64,000 bases of DNA from Mycolicibacterium iranicum (GTDB lineage Bacteria > Actinomycetota > Actinomycetes > Mycobacteriales > Mycobacteriaceae). The notes beneath the pieces are model-generated. The model was not told where the DNA came from. It searched no databases and saw only the letters and a program-made list of their open reading frames with translations. The DNA is taken from contig NZ_LQPC01000076.1 in assembly GCF_002101705.1 (NCBI RefSeq), forward strand, positions 1-64,000. The letters are read 5' to 3'. Positions 16,689-25,404 of the stretch are shown in pieces. Made by a program: the position numbers and the translations under genes. Every line of letters starts with the position of its first letter. Position 1 is the stretch's first letter.

Positions 16689-17451
16689 ACGCTTCCGCGC
16701 CTGCCCGTCGCGTCAGGTAGTCGATCTGCAGGTGGATCGAGTAGAGCACCAGAGGCGGCAGCACGATGAAGGGGATGTTCTCGCCGATGAACTTGAACCC
16801 GAGTCCGAACGCACCCTGTCCGATGTTGCTGAACCCCGCGCCGACTTCGGCGAGGAAGTACACCGCGGTGCTGCTCATTAGTATCGCGCACCCGGCGAAG
16901 GTGATCCAGAGGGCGCGGATGCGCGATTCGGCGGGCAGCCCGGGGCGCACGAGGCGGGTCCACATCACGAACACCGTGATCCCGGTGAGCACGCCGACGA
17001 TCTCCAGCGCGAAGATCCACGGATTGCCGCTGACGTAGCGGGTGTCGGCGAGGCCGTACTGCCACCACAGCCATTTCCACCCCGGGTCGGTCGTGGGCGC
17101 CCACAGTCCGAGTGGATGCCCGATCAGGAACATCAGTTCGTAGCCGATTTGGCTACCCGCGGTGTAAGGCAGGTAGAACAGCGTCAACTCGGCTGCCTTG
17201 TCGAGCCGAGTGCGTTTCTCGCCCGGCGCGTTCCACAGGATCACGAACGGCAGCAGCATCACCGGGACGCCGAAGATCAGATTGACGACGACGTCGGTCG
17301 TGAACGTCGGCGCGATGAAGCCAATGCTGACGCCGACAGTGACCAACAGGAACATCGCGAAGGTGAAGATCCCGGTCCAGGTGTAGATCTTCAGCCGGTG
17401 CGGCGCCCAGGGCTGGGCGAAGTTCGGTTCATGTTGCTCAGGCGTCGTCAC
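16651..17451 (-). CDS. Polytopic membrane protein, possibly emopamil-binding-like
   Basis: A 266-residue integral membrane protein with about six hydrophobic segments (about residues 22-46, 53-72, 90-112, 146-168, 184-206 and 225-245). Charged or aromatic residues inside the membrane region (YELMFLIGHPLGLW, VYFLAEVGAGF) recall sterol-isomerase/emopamil-binding proteins, but this is only a resemblance. The start at 17451 lies 22 nt downstream of the conserved element 17474-17510. Last gene of the AveC-like/AAA+/VWA unit or a unit with its own promoter. It ends 38 nt inside the convergent FadE gene. Confidence 0.7.
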   Translation of the reverse strand: MTTPEQHEPNFAQPWAPHRLKIYTWTGIFTFAMFLLVTVGVSIGFIAPTFTTDVVVNLIFGVPVMLLPFVILWNAPGEKRTRLDKAAELTLFYLPYTAGSQIGYELMFLIGHPLGLWAPTTDPGWKWLWWQYGLADTRYVSGNPWIFALEIVGVLTGITVFVMWTRLVRPGLPAESRIRALWITFAGCAILMSSTAVYFLAEVGAGFSNIGQGAFGLGFKFIGENIPFIVLPPLVLYSIHLQIDYLTRRAGAEAFSAQAVRGSAAR

Positions 17452-17473
17452 GTCGCCACCTCTATCCGCCCTT

Positions 17474-17510
17474 TATCAACTACTTGTGATTGCCGGGCGA
17501 AGCATATACC
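17474..17510 (-). promoter_or_regulatory. Conserved 37-bp promoter element (copy A) with AAGTAGTTGATA
   Basis: Thirty of 37 positions match 23964-24000. Read on the minus strand it starts with GGTATATG and ends with CAAGTAGTTGATAA, the latter a -10-like operator core shared with the sites at 15463 and 27581. It stands just upstream of the membrane-protein gene at 17451 but overlaps the last codons of the VWA gene, so the membrane gene may have a private, regulated promoter. Confidence 0.65.
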
Positions 17511-19189
17511 CGGCGCGGGCGGGGAGCGGATAGTTCCCGCAGGGCTGTCAGAAACAGTTCGTCCATTCGGGGGCTCAGCTCGGCCAGCGTCGCGCCGACC
17601 GCGTGGCATGCCGACCCGAAGACACGCTCGAGTGAGTCGGCGTCGGTGGCGGCGCCGATCGACAGGCAGAGGCACGCCACCCCGTCGCCGCGGAGCTCGT
17701 CGAGAGCTTTGCGTGCGTCGGCCTCGGCGTACCGGCCTTCGTATCCGTCGTCGTAGGGGTAGCCGTCGGAGAGCACCAGCAGCAGCCGGTGCGGCGTTCC
17801 CGCAGAGCGTTTGAGGATCTCGCCCGCACCCCGAATTCCTGCTCCCAGCCGGGTATAACCCGCCGGATGCAGCTGGCCGAGACGGGCCCGGCCTGCCGCG
17901 CCGAACGGCTGGCCGAAGCCCTTCACCAGCGGCAGCTGCACCGCCCGCCTGCCCTGCGAGCGGAATCCGTACACGGCGACGCGGTCGCCGAGCTCATCGA
18001 GCACCGAGGTGAGGGTGGCGGCTGCGTGGCGTTGATGGTCGTGCACGGCCAGGCCGTCGCCGTCGGCGTCGACGGCGGACCCCGATGCGTCGAGCAGAAT
18101 CAGCACGCCGAGGTTGCGGGTCAGCTTGCGGCGGTCGATGTACACGTGCTCGGGCGGTGAGTAGCCCGAGCGCAGATCTACCGACAGGTCGATGAGCGCC
18201 TCGGTGTCCAGATCGTCGCCGTCGGGTCGTCGACGCAACACCGTCGGGTCGAGGCCGACCCGCGCGAGTTTGCGCCGCAGGACGGCGTCATGAATGGGGC
18301 CGGGGGTGCGGAGTTCCACCGTGGCGGCGATCGGAAAGTCGACGACGCGGCACCAGTCCTTGCGGTAACCGTTGCGGTGGACGTCCCACTCCGGGAACCA
18401 CGATCCTCCGACTCCTACTGCGGCACCTGGCTTCTCGGCATCGGTGAAGCGAATCGGGGTCGGGGTCGGTCTCGCATCGGTGCCCGCCCGTGACGTCCGC
18501 CGTGTCGAGCCGACCGACAACTCGCCGCCGGCGCCCTCGCTTGCGGCGGAACGGGAACTCCCGAACAGTGTGCGCAGGAACTCCGCGACCGTCCGGGCGC
18601 CGAGGGGCATCTCGAACAGTCTCAGGATCCGGCTCTTCTCGGACGGTTCGTCGTCCTCGTCGTCGGCAGCCGAGGGATCCACGGATTCGAACTGGACGCC
18701 GACGTCGCCATCGGTGGCCCTGGTAGTCGAATCTGCTTGCTGGCGGCGGAGTTTCGATGGCCGGATCGCCCCGAACCATTCCGGTGGGGCGTCCACTTCG
18801 GTTCTGCCCGCGACGATCTGCAAAGATTCTTCGGGGCTGGCCGACCGGGGCGGGGCGGCGCGGCTCACTTCCCCCGCCAGGGGGAGCCCGCGTGCCGCCT
18901 GGGCCAGCGCGCGATGGCCCTCGACTGCCAGGTAGCGCCGCGCGAAAGTCGCCCGCCCCCGAAGCCGTTTGACATACCTGTCGTCGAGGCTTCCCGCCCC
19001 GAGAAGCGCGCTCTGCACGAGTATCTGGAGACGTTGTCCGTCAGCGTCGGCATCGGCGGCGACGAAGATCGTCCTTCCATCGGTGTATGCGGGTTCGCCC
19101 GGAGCCGCCACGGCCACCTCGACCGGCTTGCCTGCCAGGAACGCGGCGAGGAACCGAAAGCGCCCGGGGTCCGGGAGATCGGAGATCAC
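17480..19189 (-). CDS. VWA-domain protein, CbbO/NorD-like
   Basis: A 569-residue protein whose C-terminal third is a von Willebrand A domain with a complete MIDAS start (LLDASGS, Asp367) and LVLSDGYPYDD. The middle part is acidic and low in complexity (AADDEDDEPSEKS). It matches the architecture of CbbO/NorD, the VWA partner of CbbQ/NorQ AAA+ ATPases that insert metal or reactivate a target enzyme. GTG 19189 is chosen because it overlaps the ATPase stop (GTGA). Longer in-frame readings toward 19738 run through the ATPase gene and are rejected. The target of this pair is unknown; a metal enzyme of this region is the natural guess. Confidence 0.85.
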   Translation of the reverse strand: MISDLPDPGRFRFLAAFLAGKPVEVAVAAPGEPAYTDGRTIFVAADADADGQRLQILVQSALLGAGSLDDRYVKRLRGRATFARRYLAVEGHRALAQAARGLPLAGEVSRAAPPRSASPEESLQIVAGRTEVDAPPEWFGAIRPSKLRRQQADSTTRATDGDVGVQFESVDPSAADDEDDEPSEKSRILRLFEMPLGARTVAEFLRTLFGSSRSAASEGAGGELSVGSTRRTSRAGTDARPTPTPIRFTDAEKPGAAVGVGGSWFPEWDVHRNGYRKDWCRVVDFPIAATVELRTPGPIHDAVLRRKLARVGLDPTVLRRRPDGDDLDTEALIDLSVDLRSGYSPPEHVYIDRRKLTRNLGVLILLDASGSAVDADGDGLAVHDHQRHAAATLTSVLDELGDRVAVYGFRSQGRRAVQLPLVKGFGQPFGAAGRARLGQLHPAGYTRLGAGIRGAGEILKRSAGTPHRLLLVLSDGYPYDDGYEGRYAEADARKALDELRGDGVACLCLSIGAATDADSLERVFGSACHAVGATLAELSPRMDELFLTALRELSAPRPRRVYASPGNHK

Positions 19190-19998
19190 CGACGCGGCAG
19201 GAGGGCGTCGACCAACTCGCCGAGGCCCCGGATCACGTCGGGGTCGTCGGACAGGACCTCCACGATGGCCGACTGGATCGAGTCGCGCAGGTTCAACCCT
19301 TCGGCGACGAGGCCACCCGCGAGGATCAGCATCCGGGTCGAGGCGACCTCGTTGAGAGCCGAACGGTCCAGCCCGCGGATCGCGTTCCCGATGGCGACCA
19401 GCGACCCGGCCACCGCTTCCTCGACGCCCGCTTCGTGGGCCACCACCTCGGTTTCGATGCCGGCAGGCGGAAAGTCGAGGGTGATGGCGACGAACCGCTG
19501 ACGGGTCGATTCCTTCAGGTTCTTCAGGATGCTCTGGTAGCCCGGGTTGTAGGACACGATGAGCTGAAAACCGGGCGCCGCAGGCAAAGTCACACCGAGG
19601 CGGTCGATCGGTAGTTCCCGCCGGTGATCGGCGAGGGGATGGATGACCACCGTGGTGTCCTGACGTGCCTCGACGATCTCGTCGAGGTAGCAGATGGACC
19701 CGGTGCGGACCGCGCGTGTCAACGGTCCGTCCGCCCACACGGTCTCACCTCCCTTGAGTAGGAAGCGACCCACCAGATCGGCCGACGTCATGTCCTCGTG
19801 GCCGGCGACGGTGATCAGCTCGCGGCCGAGTTCGTGCGCCATCGCCTCGACGAAACGCGTTTTGCCGCAACCGGTGGGCCCTTTCAGCAGTACCGGCGAG
19901 CCGCGGCGGGCCGCCGCCCGAAAGGTGTCGGCCTCCCCGCCGACGGTGCGGTAGAACGGCGGCGTCGGCGTCAGCAGCCGTGAGTTATTGCCCGTCAT
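19186..19998 (-). CDS. MoxR-type AAA+ ATPase, CbbQ/NorQ-like
   Basis: A 270-residue AAA+ ATPase. Walker A is GPTGCGKTRF, Walker B is ICYLDEIVEA, and further signs are TVAGHEDMTSADLVGRFLL and SYNPGYQSILKNL, the last typical of CbbQ/NirQ/NorQ. ATG 19998 lies 14 nt inside the end of the AveC-like gene. It is directly coupled to the VWA gene, forming the usual Q/O (or Q/D) pair that remodels a partner enzyme, often to load or free a metal centre. Confidence 0.9.
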   Translation of the reverse strand: MTGNNSRLLTPTPPFYRTVGGEADTFRAAARRGSPVLLKGPTGCGKTRFVEAMAHELGRELITVAGHEDMTSADLVGRFLLKGGETVWADGPLTRAVRTGSICYLDEIVEARQDTTVVIHPLADHRRELPIDRLGVTLPAAPGFQLIVSYNPGYQSILKNLKESTRQRFVAITLDFPPAGIETEVVAHEAGVEEAVAGSLVAIGNAIRGLDRSALNEVASTRMLILAGGLVAEGLNLRDSIQSAIVEVLSDDPDVIRGLGELVDALLPRR

Positions 19999-21160
19999 CG
20001 TCGTTCGCGCGCTGGATCGGCACGACAGGGGGGAACTCGACGCCTTCGGGAAGCACGAGTTCACCGTCGTGATTGATGTACCCCGAATGCTTGGTCGGCA
20101 GCGGCAGGTCGGGATTCGGGCACGGCCGGTCGGTCCCCTCGCCGCAGATGCCCGGATTGAAGTACGACCGCTTCTGTACGTCTTCGGGCCATGGATCGGC
20201 GTGCATGCCGAGCCAGGTGGCCGGGACGTTGTAGAACAGGAAGAAGCACGCGCTGACACCGCCGAAGATGGCCAGGAAGCGGACGAACTGCTGTTTGACG
20301 AACCCGCCACGGATGCGGTCCAGCCCGCGCTCGACGACGGTGCGTCCCCGGTCATCGGTGAAGAACCGCAGGCAGCACAGCGCCGCTTGAACGCCGCCCC
20401 ACATCAGACCTTCGTAGACGGGAAACTGGTAGTACGTGCCCGCATTGAACGACAACGCCTGGATGGCCCCGGGGTAGGAGTAGAAGCCGATCGGCAGCAT
20501 GATCAGGGCTTCCATCACGAAGTCGAAGACGAAGGCGATCGCGTAGGTGACCAGAATCATTCGTAGATTGCTGATTTCGGGCCAACGGTTCTTGATCTTG
20601 CGCATGATGGCGCATCCGACGATGGTCAGCAGTAGGACGCCGTACATGTACCCGGGGATGTTGGTCAGCAGCGGTTCGGGCACCGTGTGGCCCGGTTCTT
20701 CGTGCGCGACCCAGCCCGGGATGTGCGGAGCCCACGAACCCCGGTTCCACAGCCACGCGTTGTACGTGCACCAGGTGCTGTAGTAGTTGAGCATCGGATC
20801 CTGGAACATCATCAGACCCATCGACACCAACAGCATGCCGTCGAGGGTGATCCGCCTTTCCCGTATCCAGGGCCGAAGAATGAAGAACCACAACGCAACC
20901 GGTAAACCGACCCAGAGCACTACCGAGTTGGCGATCAACGGGATCTTCATGTACATCGGCGGCTCGCTCGGGCCTCCGGCGACCGGCTCGAAGAAGGGTC
21001 CCGTGACCCAACGGATGAACACATAGAGGGTGAATACCAAGGCGATGCCGCCGACGGTCGCCCAGATCTTGAACGCGTTGCAGGACGGTCCTCGCGGACT
21101 GAGACTGGTTGCCCCGCTGAGCGATTCGGTGACAGCGGCCTTCTTGGACAGGTCACTCAT
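19985..21160 (-). CDS. AveC-family (spirocyclase-like) membrane protein
   Basis: A 391-residue membrane protein with about six to seven hydrophobic segments, the first near residues 32-52 and the last near 303-325, and a Pro/Asp-rich tail. The central block MFQDPMLNYYSTWCTYNAW and the following SWAPHIPGWV are the conserved part of proteins annotated as AveC-like; Streptomyces AveC acts in avermectin spiroketal formation. A mycobacterial function is not established to my knowledge. Start ATG 21160. It heads the operon with the CbbQ/CbbO-like pair and is divergent from a TetR gene. Confidence 0.8.
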   Translation of the reverse strand: MSDLSKKAAVTESLSGATSLSPRGPSCNAFKIWATVGGIALVFTLYVFIRWVTGPFFEPVAGGPSEPPMYMKIPLIANSVVLWVGLPVALWFFILRPWIRERRITLDGMLLVSMGLMMFQDPMLNYYSTWCTYNAWLWNRGSWAPHIPGWVAHEEPGHTVPEPLLTNIPGYMYGVLLLTIVGCAIMRKIKNRWPEISNLRMILVTYAIAFVFDFVMEALIMLPIGFYSYPGAIQALSFNAGTYYQFPVYEGLMWGGVQAALCCLRFFTDDRGRTVVERGLDRIRGGFVKQQFVRFLAIFGGVSACFFLFYNVPATWLGMHADPWPEDVQKRSYFNPGICGEGTDRPCPNPDLPLPTKHSGYINHDGELVLPEGVEFPPVVPIQRANDDDGQ

Positions 21161-21292
21161 GACGATTCCCCTTGCCGAATATGGCGGCCGCCCGGCGCGC
21201 ATCGGCAACCGGAACGACCTGTCGGGTGCAAATATACTCATTGGTATCTGAGAATCCAACAGGTCACCCAGAATCTGTGGCAGACTTCCGTC

Positions 21293-21898
21293 ATGGCGGA
21301 GCGCTGGACGAGGGAACGCAGGCTCGAACACACGCGTTCGGTGCTGCTGGATGCCGCTGAAGAGGTCTTCGCCGAAAAGGGTTTCACTCCTGCGACTCTC
21401 GATGACATCGCTCACTCGGCCGGCTACACCAAGGGTGCGATCTACAAGCACTTCGCCACCAAGGAAGACCTCTTCTTGGCGGTCAGTGACCGATACTGGC
21501 GCCGATACTTCGACAACTTCGCCGAGGTGATGTCGAGCGCCAGTCGCGTCGGAGCCCGTGAACTCGATGAGATCGCCGAGCGCTGGCGTCAACTGAGCCA
21601 GGATCGCGGCGCAGAACATGCCGCACTGGGTCTGGAGTTCACGCTGTATCTCCTGCGCAACCCGGAGGCGCGTGATCGGGTCGCGCAGAAGCGGGCTGAG
21701 GTCGTCGACCAGTTGGCCAACTTCATCGTCGAGGGAATGGAGCGGCTCGGCGCGACGCTGCTCATCCCGCCGCTGACGTTCGCCCAGGCCTTGGTGGCCA
21801 CGAGCGACTCCGTCGTTCTGGGCAGCCAACTCGACGATGTCGACCTCTACCGCCCGGTCGTCGAAATGTATACGTCGGTCATCAAGCTGCCCGACTGA
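21293..21898 (+). CDS. TetR/AcrR family transcriptional regulator
   Basis: A 201-residue regulator: DAAEEVFAEKGFTPATLDDIA then HSAGYTKGAIYKHFATKEDLF form the helix-turn-helix. The C-terminal domain is helical and of unknown ligand. It is divergent from the AveC-like/AAA+/VWA operon, with 132 nt between the starts. The sequence ATACTCATTGGTAT (about 21234-21247) in that gap has ATAC/GTAT symmetry and could be its operator. Most likely target: the AveC-like operon. Confidence 0.88.
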   Translation: MAERWTRERRLEHTRSVLLDAAEEVFAEKGFTPATLDDIAHSAGYTKGAIYKHFATKEDLFLAVSDRYWRRYFDNFAEVMSSASRVGARELDEIAERWRQLSQDRGAEHAALGLEFTLYLLRNPEARDRVAQKRAEVVDQLANFIVEGMERLGATLLIPPLTFAQALVATSDSVVLGSQLDDVDLYRPVVEMYTSVIKLPD

Positions 21899-21914
21899 CC
21901 CCCCAATGGGTGGC

Positions 21915-21970
21915 GAGCAGACGCAAAATCGCACGTTTGCACCCGAATTCATGCGAGATTGCGTCTGCTC
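21915..21970. repeat. 12-bp perfect inverted repeat abutting a broken SDR gene
   Basis: GAGCAGACGCAA (21915-21926) and TTGCGTCTGCTC (21959-21970) are exact reverse complements with a 32-nt loop that holds further partial pairing. The element starts 17 nt after the TetR stop, so it may serve as its terminator. SDR homology starts immediately at the right arm, so the element also marks a rearrangement junction. Confidence 0.6.
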
Positions 21971-22337
21971 GGTGGCAGGCATGAAGGCGTATCCGCAGAT
22001 GAGCCACTATGTTTCGGCCAAAGACGGCGTCGTCGGCCTGATGCGGTCGTGCGCGGCCGAACTCGCACCTCACATGATCCGGGTCAACAGCGTGCACCCG
22101 ACGCACGTCAACTCGCCGATGGTGATGAACGACGAGACCTTCCGGCTTTTCCGCCCCGATCTGGAGAACCCGGGTCCGGACGACATAGCGCCGATTTGCC
22201 AGATGTTCCACAGCGTGCCGCGGCCGGGGGTCGAGATCGAGGACATCACCAACGCTGTGATGTTCTTCGCCTCCGACTACTCGCGCTACGTCACCGGGGT
22301 GTCCATGCCGATCGATTGGGGGAGCTGCCTGAAATGA
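21969..22337 (+). pseudogene. C-terminal fragment of a mycofactocin-type SDR
   Basis: About 122 residues with clear SDR C-terminal features: SVAGMKAYPQMSHYVSAKDG contains the catalytic Tyr-X3-Lys, then ELAPHMIRVNSVHPTHV and FASDYSRYVTGVSMPID. The N-terminal two thirds, including the Gly-rich NAD-binding turn and the catalytic Ser region, are missing: sequence upstream is the inverted repeat and the TetR gene. It can therefore not fold as a normal SDR. It overlaps the next remnant by ATGA, showing that both came from one intact operon. An intact relative is at 55962. Confidence 0.8.
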
Positions 22338-22485
22338 GGCTGTCGCCGCTACCCGCGGACCAGTGGAACGACGGTGTCGTGCGTGCTCTATCGGTGATGA
22401 TGCCGCCGGAGCGGGCGCGGCCCGACACGGTCGGGAACGTGCACGCTGGCGATGGCGATCGAGACGTTCGGCATCGAAGACGACT
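22334..22485 (+). pseudogene. Internally deleted carboxymuconolactone-decarboxylase-family remnant
   Basis: From ATG 22334 the frame encodes MRLSPLPADQWNDGVVRAL and then MMPPERARPDTVGNV, closely like the start of the intact family member at 31900. At about 22440-22446 the reading jumps: in the +1 frame LAMAIETFGIEDD follows, which looks like the extreme C-terminus of the same family. The roughly 120 residues between, with the Cys/His centre, are absent. I infer an internal deletion with frame change. The remnant ends about where the convergent aldehyde dehydrogenase ends. Confidence 0.65.
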
Positions 22486-22486
22486 C

Positions 22487-23932
22487 TCAACGGGGCGCTA
22501 CGGCAACCGATTTCGTCTCGGTGTAGCCGTCGATGCCCTCTCGCCCGAGTTCGCGGCCGTAGCCGCTGGCCTTCACGCCGCCGAAAGGCGCGAACGGATC
22601 CATCGGGTAGCCCTGGTTGACGCCGAACGTGCCCGTTCGGATTCTGGCCGCCACCTCGAATCCGCGCTCGTCGTCGGCGGTGAAGACCGAGCCGGCCAGA
22701 CCGTAGTCCGAGTCGTTGGCGATGCGGATCGCCTCCTCGGTATCGGCATACGGGATCACGGTCAGCACCGGCCCGAAGATCTCCTCACGGGCAATGGTCA
22801 TCGAGTTGTCGGCGCTATCGAACAGGGTGGGCTTGACATACCAGCCGCGGTCCAGTCCGTCGGGCATCCCGGTGCCCCCGAGTGCGACACGTGCCCCGTC
22901 TCGCACTCCCTGCTCGATGTAACCGGTGACGCGCCTCTGCTGTCGTTGCGCGACCAGCGGTCCGACCTGGGTGGCGCTGTCGGTCGGATCGCCGACCACC
23001 AGGGCACTCATCTCTGCGGCGAGTGCGTCGGTGAACTCCGCGGCGCGCGTCTGCGGAACGAGAATGCGCGTCAGCGCATTGCAGATCTGGCCGCTGTTGG
23101 ACAGGCTCGCCGAGCGCACACCCGACGCGACGGCAGCAGGGTCCGCGTCGTCGAGCACGATTGCCGCGGACTTACCTCCCAGCTCGAGACTGACCCGCTT
23201 CAAATCGCGCGCGCACGCCGACGCGACGGCCCTGCCTGCGGCACTCGAGCCGGTGAACGAGACCTTGTCGACGCCGGGATGGCGCACGAGGTGCTCACCG
23301 ACGGCGCCGTCACCGGGTAGCACGCTGACCACGCCCGGCGGCAGATCGGACTCGGCGATGATCTCGGCGAGCAGGATCGCATCGAGGGGTGATTCGGCGG
23401 CGGGCTTGAGCACCACCGCGCACCCGGCGAGCAACGCCGGAATCAGCTTGGTGGCGATCAGGAACTGCGGCATGTTCCACGGCACGATCGCGGCGACCAC
23501 CCCTGCCGGCTCACGCAGGACCCGGATGTCGGCGCCGTAGCGCCCGGGCCTGTCCTCGCGCCACGGGTAGCGCTGCGCCACATCGCAGAACGCCGACATC
23601 ATCGTCCACGGCAGTGCCACCTGCGCGCGCTGGGCGAAACCGATGGGGGCGCCGATCTCGGCGGTGATGAGGTCCGCCATGTCGGCCCGGCGCACGCCGT
23701 AGATCTCTGCCAGCCCGCGCACCGTCGCGATGCGTTCAGCGGGGTCGGTGCGCGGCCAGGGACCGTTGTCGAACGCCTCCCGTGCGGCGGCGACGGCCCG
23801 GTCCACGTCGGCGGGTGCGGCGGCCGCCACGGACGCGATCGTCGTCTCGGTGTGCGGAGAGACCACCTCGATGCGCCGTTCTGTGCTCGGTGCCTGCCAG
23901 GTCCCCGCGATGAACAGCTCGTCGTGACGCAC
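22487..23932 (-). CDS. Aldehyde dehydrogenase (NAD(P)+)
   Basis: A 481-residue aldehyde dehydrogenase that would oxidise an aldehyde to an acid. Catalytic Cys284 is in NSGQICNALTRI and the general base Glu in LELGGKSAAIV; VPWNMPQFL and FTGSSAAGRAV mark substrate and NAD sites. Start 23932 lies 32 nt downstream of the conserved element 23964-24000. It is divergent from the first Rieske oxygenase gene and likely shares its regulation, so it may oxidise an aldehyde released after hydroxylation. Confidence 0.92.
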   Translation of the reverse strand: MRHDELFIAGTWQAPSTERRIEVVSPHTETTIASVAAAAPADVDRAVAAAREAFDNGPWPRTDPAERIATVRGLAEIYGVRRADMADLITAEIGAPIGFAQRAQVALPWTMMSAFCDVAQRYPWREDRPGRYGADIRVLREPAGVVAAIVPWNMPQFLIATKLIPALLAGCAVVLKPAAESPLDAILLAEIIAESDLPPGVVSVLPGDGAVGEHLVRHPGVDKVSFTGSSAAGRAVASACARDLKRVSLELGGKSAAIVLDDADPAAVASGVRSASLSNSGQICNALTRILVPQTRAAEFTDALAAEMSALVVGDPTDSATQVGPLVAQRQQRRVTGYIEQGVRDGARVALGGTGMPDGLDRGWYVKPTLFDSADNSMTIAREEIFGPVLTVIPYADTEEAIRIANDSDYGLAGSVFTADDERGFEVAARIRTGTFGVNQGYPMDPFAPFGGVKASGYGRELGREGIDGYTETKSVAVAPR

Positions 23933-23963
23933 CGTGTCGTTCCCCTTGATCGGTAGCGGTGAA

Positions 23964-24000
23964 TATCAACTACTTGCGATTGATGGGTCGACCATATACC
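23964..24000 (-). promoter_or_regulatory. Conserved 37-bp promoter element (copy B) with AAGTAGTTGATA
   Basis: Matches 17474-17510 at 30 of 37 positions. On the minus strand it carries GGTATATG at the upstream end and CAAGTAGTTGATAT, -10-like, at the downstream end, in front of the aldehyde dehydrogenase. On the plus strand the same DNA gives a TTGCGA ... TATACC arrangement facing the Rieske gene, so one element may serve both directions. Confidence 0.65.
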
Positions 24001-24127
24001 GTCGGCGATGTCGTCTTCTGCGAAATGACGAAAAGGCGTCTGCGCCTGTGTGTTTGCCTGCGAGACTCACCTGGTCGCTTCGCACGCGGGCGGCGCGGCA
24101 GTGACGGCAGCCCCGAGGAGATACTTG

Positions 24128-25402
24128 ATGCCCCGATTTCCCAAGCCGGCAGAAGGCAGCTGGACCGAGCACTATCCGCAGCTGGGCACCGGGCCGGTGT
24201 CCTACGAGGACTCCGTCGACCCGGAGTTCTACGAAGTCGAGCGCAAGGCGGTCTTCAAGCGTGCCTGGCTCAATGTTGGCCGCGTCGAACAGATTCCGCG
24301 CAAGGGCAGCTACTTCACCAAAGAGATGAAGGTCGTCAACACCTCGATCATCGTCGTGCGGACCACCAAGGGCGAGGTCAAGGCCTACCACAACATCTGC
24401 CGCCATCGGGGCAACAAGCTCGTCTGGAACGACATGCCGCTGGAGGAGACCAGCGGAGTGTGCCGGCAGTTCACGTGCAAGTACCACGCGTGGCGCTACG
24501 ACCTCGACGGCAACCTGACGTTCGTGCAGCAGGAGGGCGAGTTCTTCGACCTCGACAAGAGTCGCTACGGCCTCGTGTCCGTGCACTGCGAGGTGTGGGA
24601 AGGGTTCATCTTCGTCAACTTCGCCAGTCACACCGAAGCGCCCGAACAGTCCCTGCGTGACTTCCTCGGCCCGATGATCACCAACCTGGAGGGATACCCG
24701 TTCGACAGGATGACGTCGCGATTCCATTACCGGTCTGAGGTCAAGGCCAACTGGAAGCTCTACATGGACGCGTTCCAGGAGTTCTACCACGCACCGGTAT
24801 TGCACGCGAACCAGTCGCCGACCGCGTACTCGAAGGCCGCCGCGGAGGCGGGTTTCGAGGCGCCGCACTACCGCATCGAAGGCCCGCACCGGCTGGTCAG
24901 CACGTCGGGTGTCCGGGCCTGGGAGATGGCCGACGAGATGCGCAAACCGATCGAGGACATCTGCCAGAGCGGCCTCTTCGGACCATGGGACAAACCGGAC
25001 CTGGGTGAGATGCCCGCCGGGCTGAATCCCGCGAAATGCGATCCGTGGGGCCTGGATTCGTTCCAGCTGTTCCCTAACTTCGTGATTCTGTTCTGGGGTC
25101 AGGGGTGGTATCTGACCTACCACTACTGGCCGACGTCGGTCAACACACACCTGTTCGAGGGCACCGTGTACTTCCCCGCGCCGCGCACGCCGCGGGAGCG
25201 CATCGCACAGGAACTGGCCGCCGTCTCGTTCAAGGAGTACGGCCTGCAGGACGCCAACACTCTCGAAGCCACGCAGTCGATGGTCGAGTCCCGGGTGCTC
25301 GACGACTTCGTGCTCTGCGACCAGGAGGTGCTCATCCGCCACCTGCACACCGAAACCGCGGCCTGGGTCGAGGATTACCGCCGCAAGACGGCGGGGGTGT
25401 GA
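24128..25402 (+). CDS. Rieske non-heme iron oxygenase, alpha subunit (copy 1)
   Basis: A 424-residue oxygenase component. The Rieske centre is Cys91-X-His93 and Cys117-X2-His120; the 23 residues between the pairs are more than the usual 15-18 and include an extra Cys (VCRQFTC). The mononuclear iron site shows NWKLYMDAFQEFYH with His221 and His226. ATG 24128 follows GAGGAGA. It is followed 2 nt later by the small partner gene at 25405 and is a close paralog of 29437. Electrons probably come from the reductase at 27596. Substrate unknown; CKYHAWRY differs from the steroid 9-alpha-hydroxylase type. Confidence 0.92.
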   Translation: MPRFPKPAEGSWTEHYPQLGTGPVSYEDSVDPEFYEVERKAVFKRAWLNVGRVEQIPRKGSYFTKEMKVVNTSIIVVRTTKGEVKAYHNICRHRGNKLVWNDMPLEETSGVCRQFTCKYHAWRYDLDGNLTFVQQEGEFFDLDKSRYGLVSVHCEVWEGFIFVNFASHTEAPEQSLRDFLGPMITNLEGYPFDRMTSRFHYRSEVKANWKLYMDAFQEFYHAPVLHANQSPTAYSKAAAEAGFEAPHYRIEGPHRLVSTSGVRAWEMADEMRKPIEDICQSGLFGPWDKPDLGEMPAGLNPAKCDPWGLDSFQLFPNFVILFWGQGWYLTYHYWPTSVNTHLFEGTVYFPAPRTPRERIAQELAAVSFKEYGLQDANTLEATQSMVESRVLDDFVLCDQEVLIRHLHTETAAWVEDYRRKTAGV

Positions 25403-25404
25403 CG

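Noticed and set aside
19190..19738. N-terminal extension of the VWA gene
   Set aside because: It lies within the AAA+ ATPase gene in another frame; GTG 19189 overlapping the ATPase stop is the normal coupled start.
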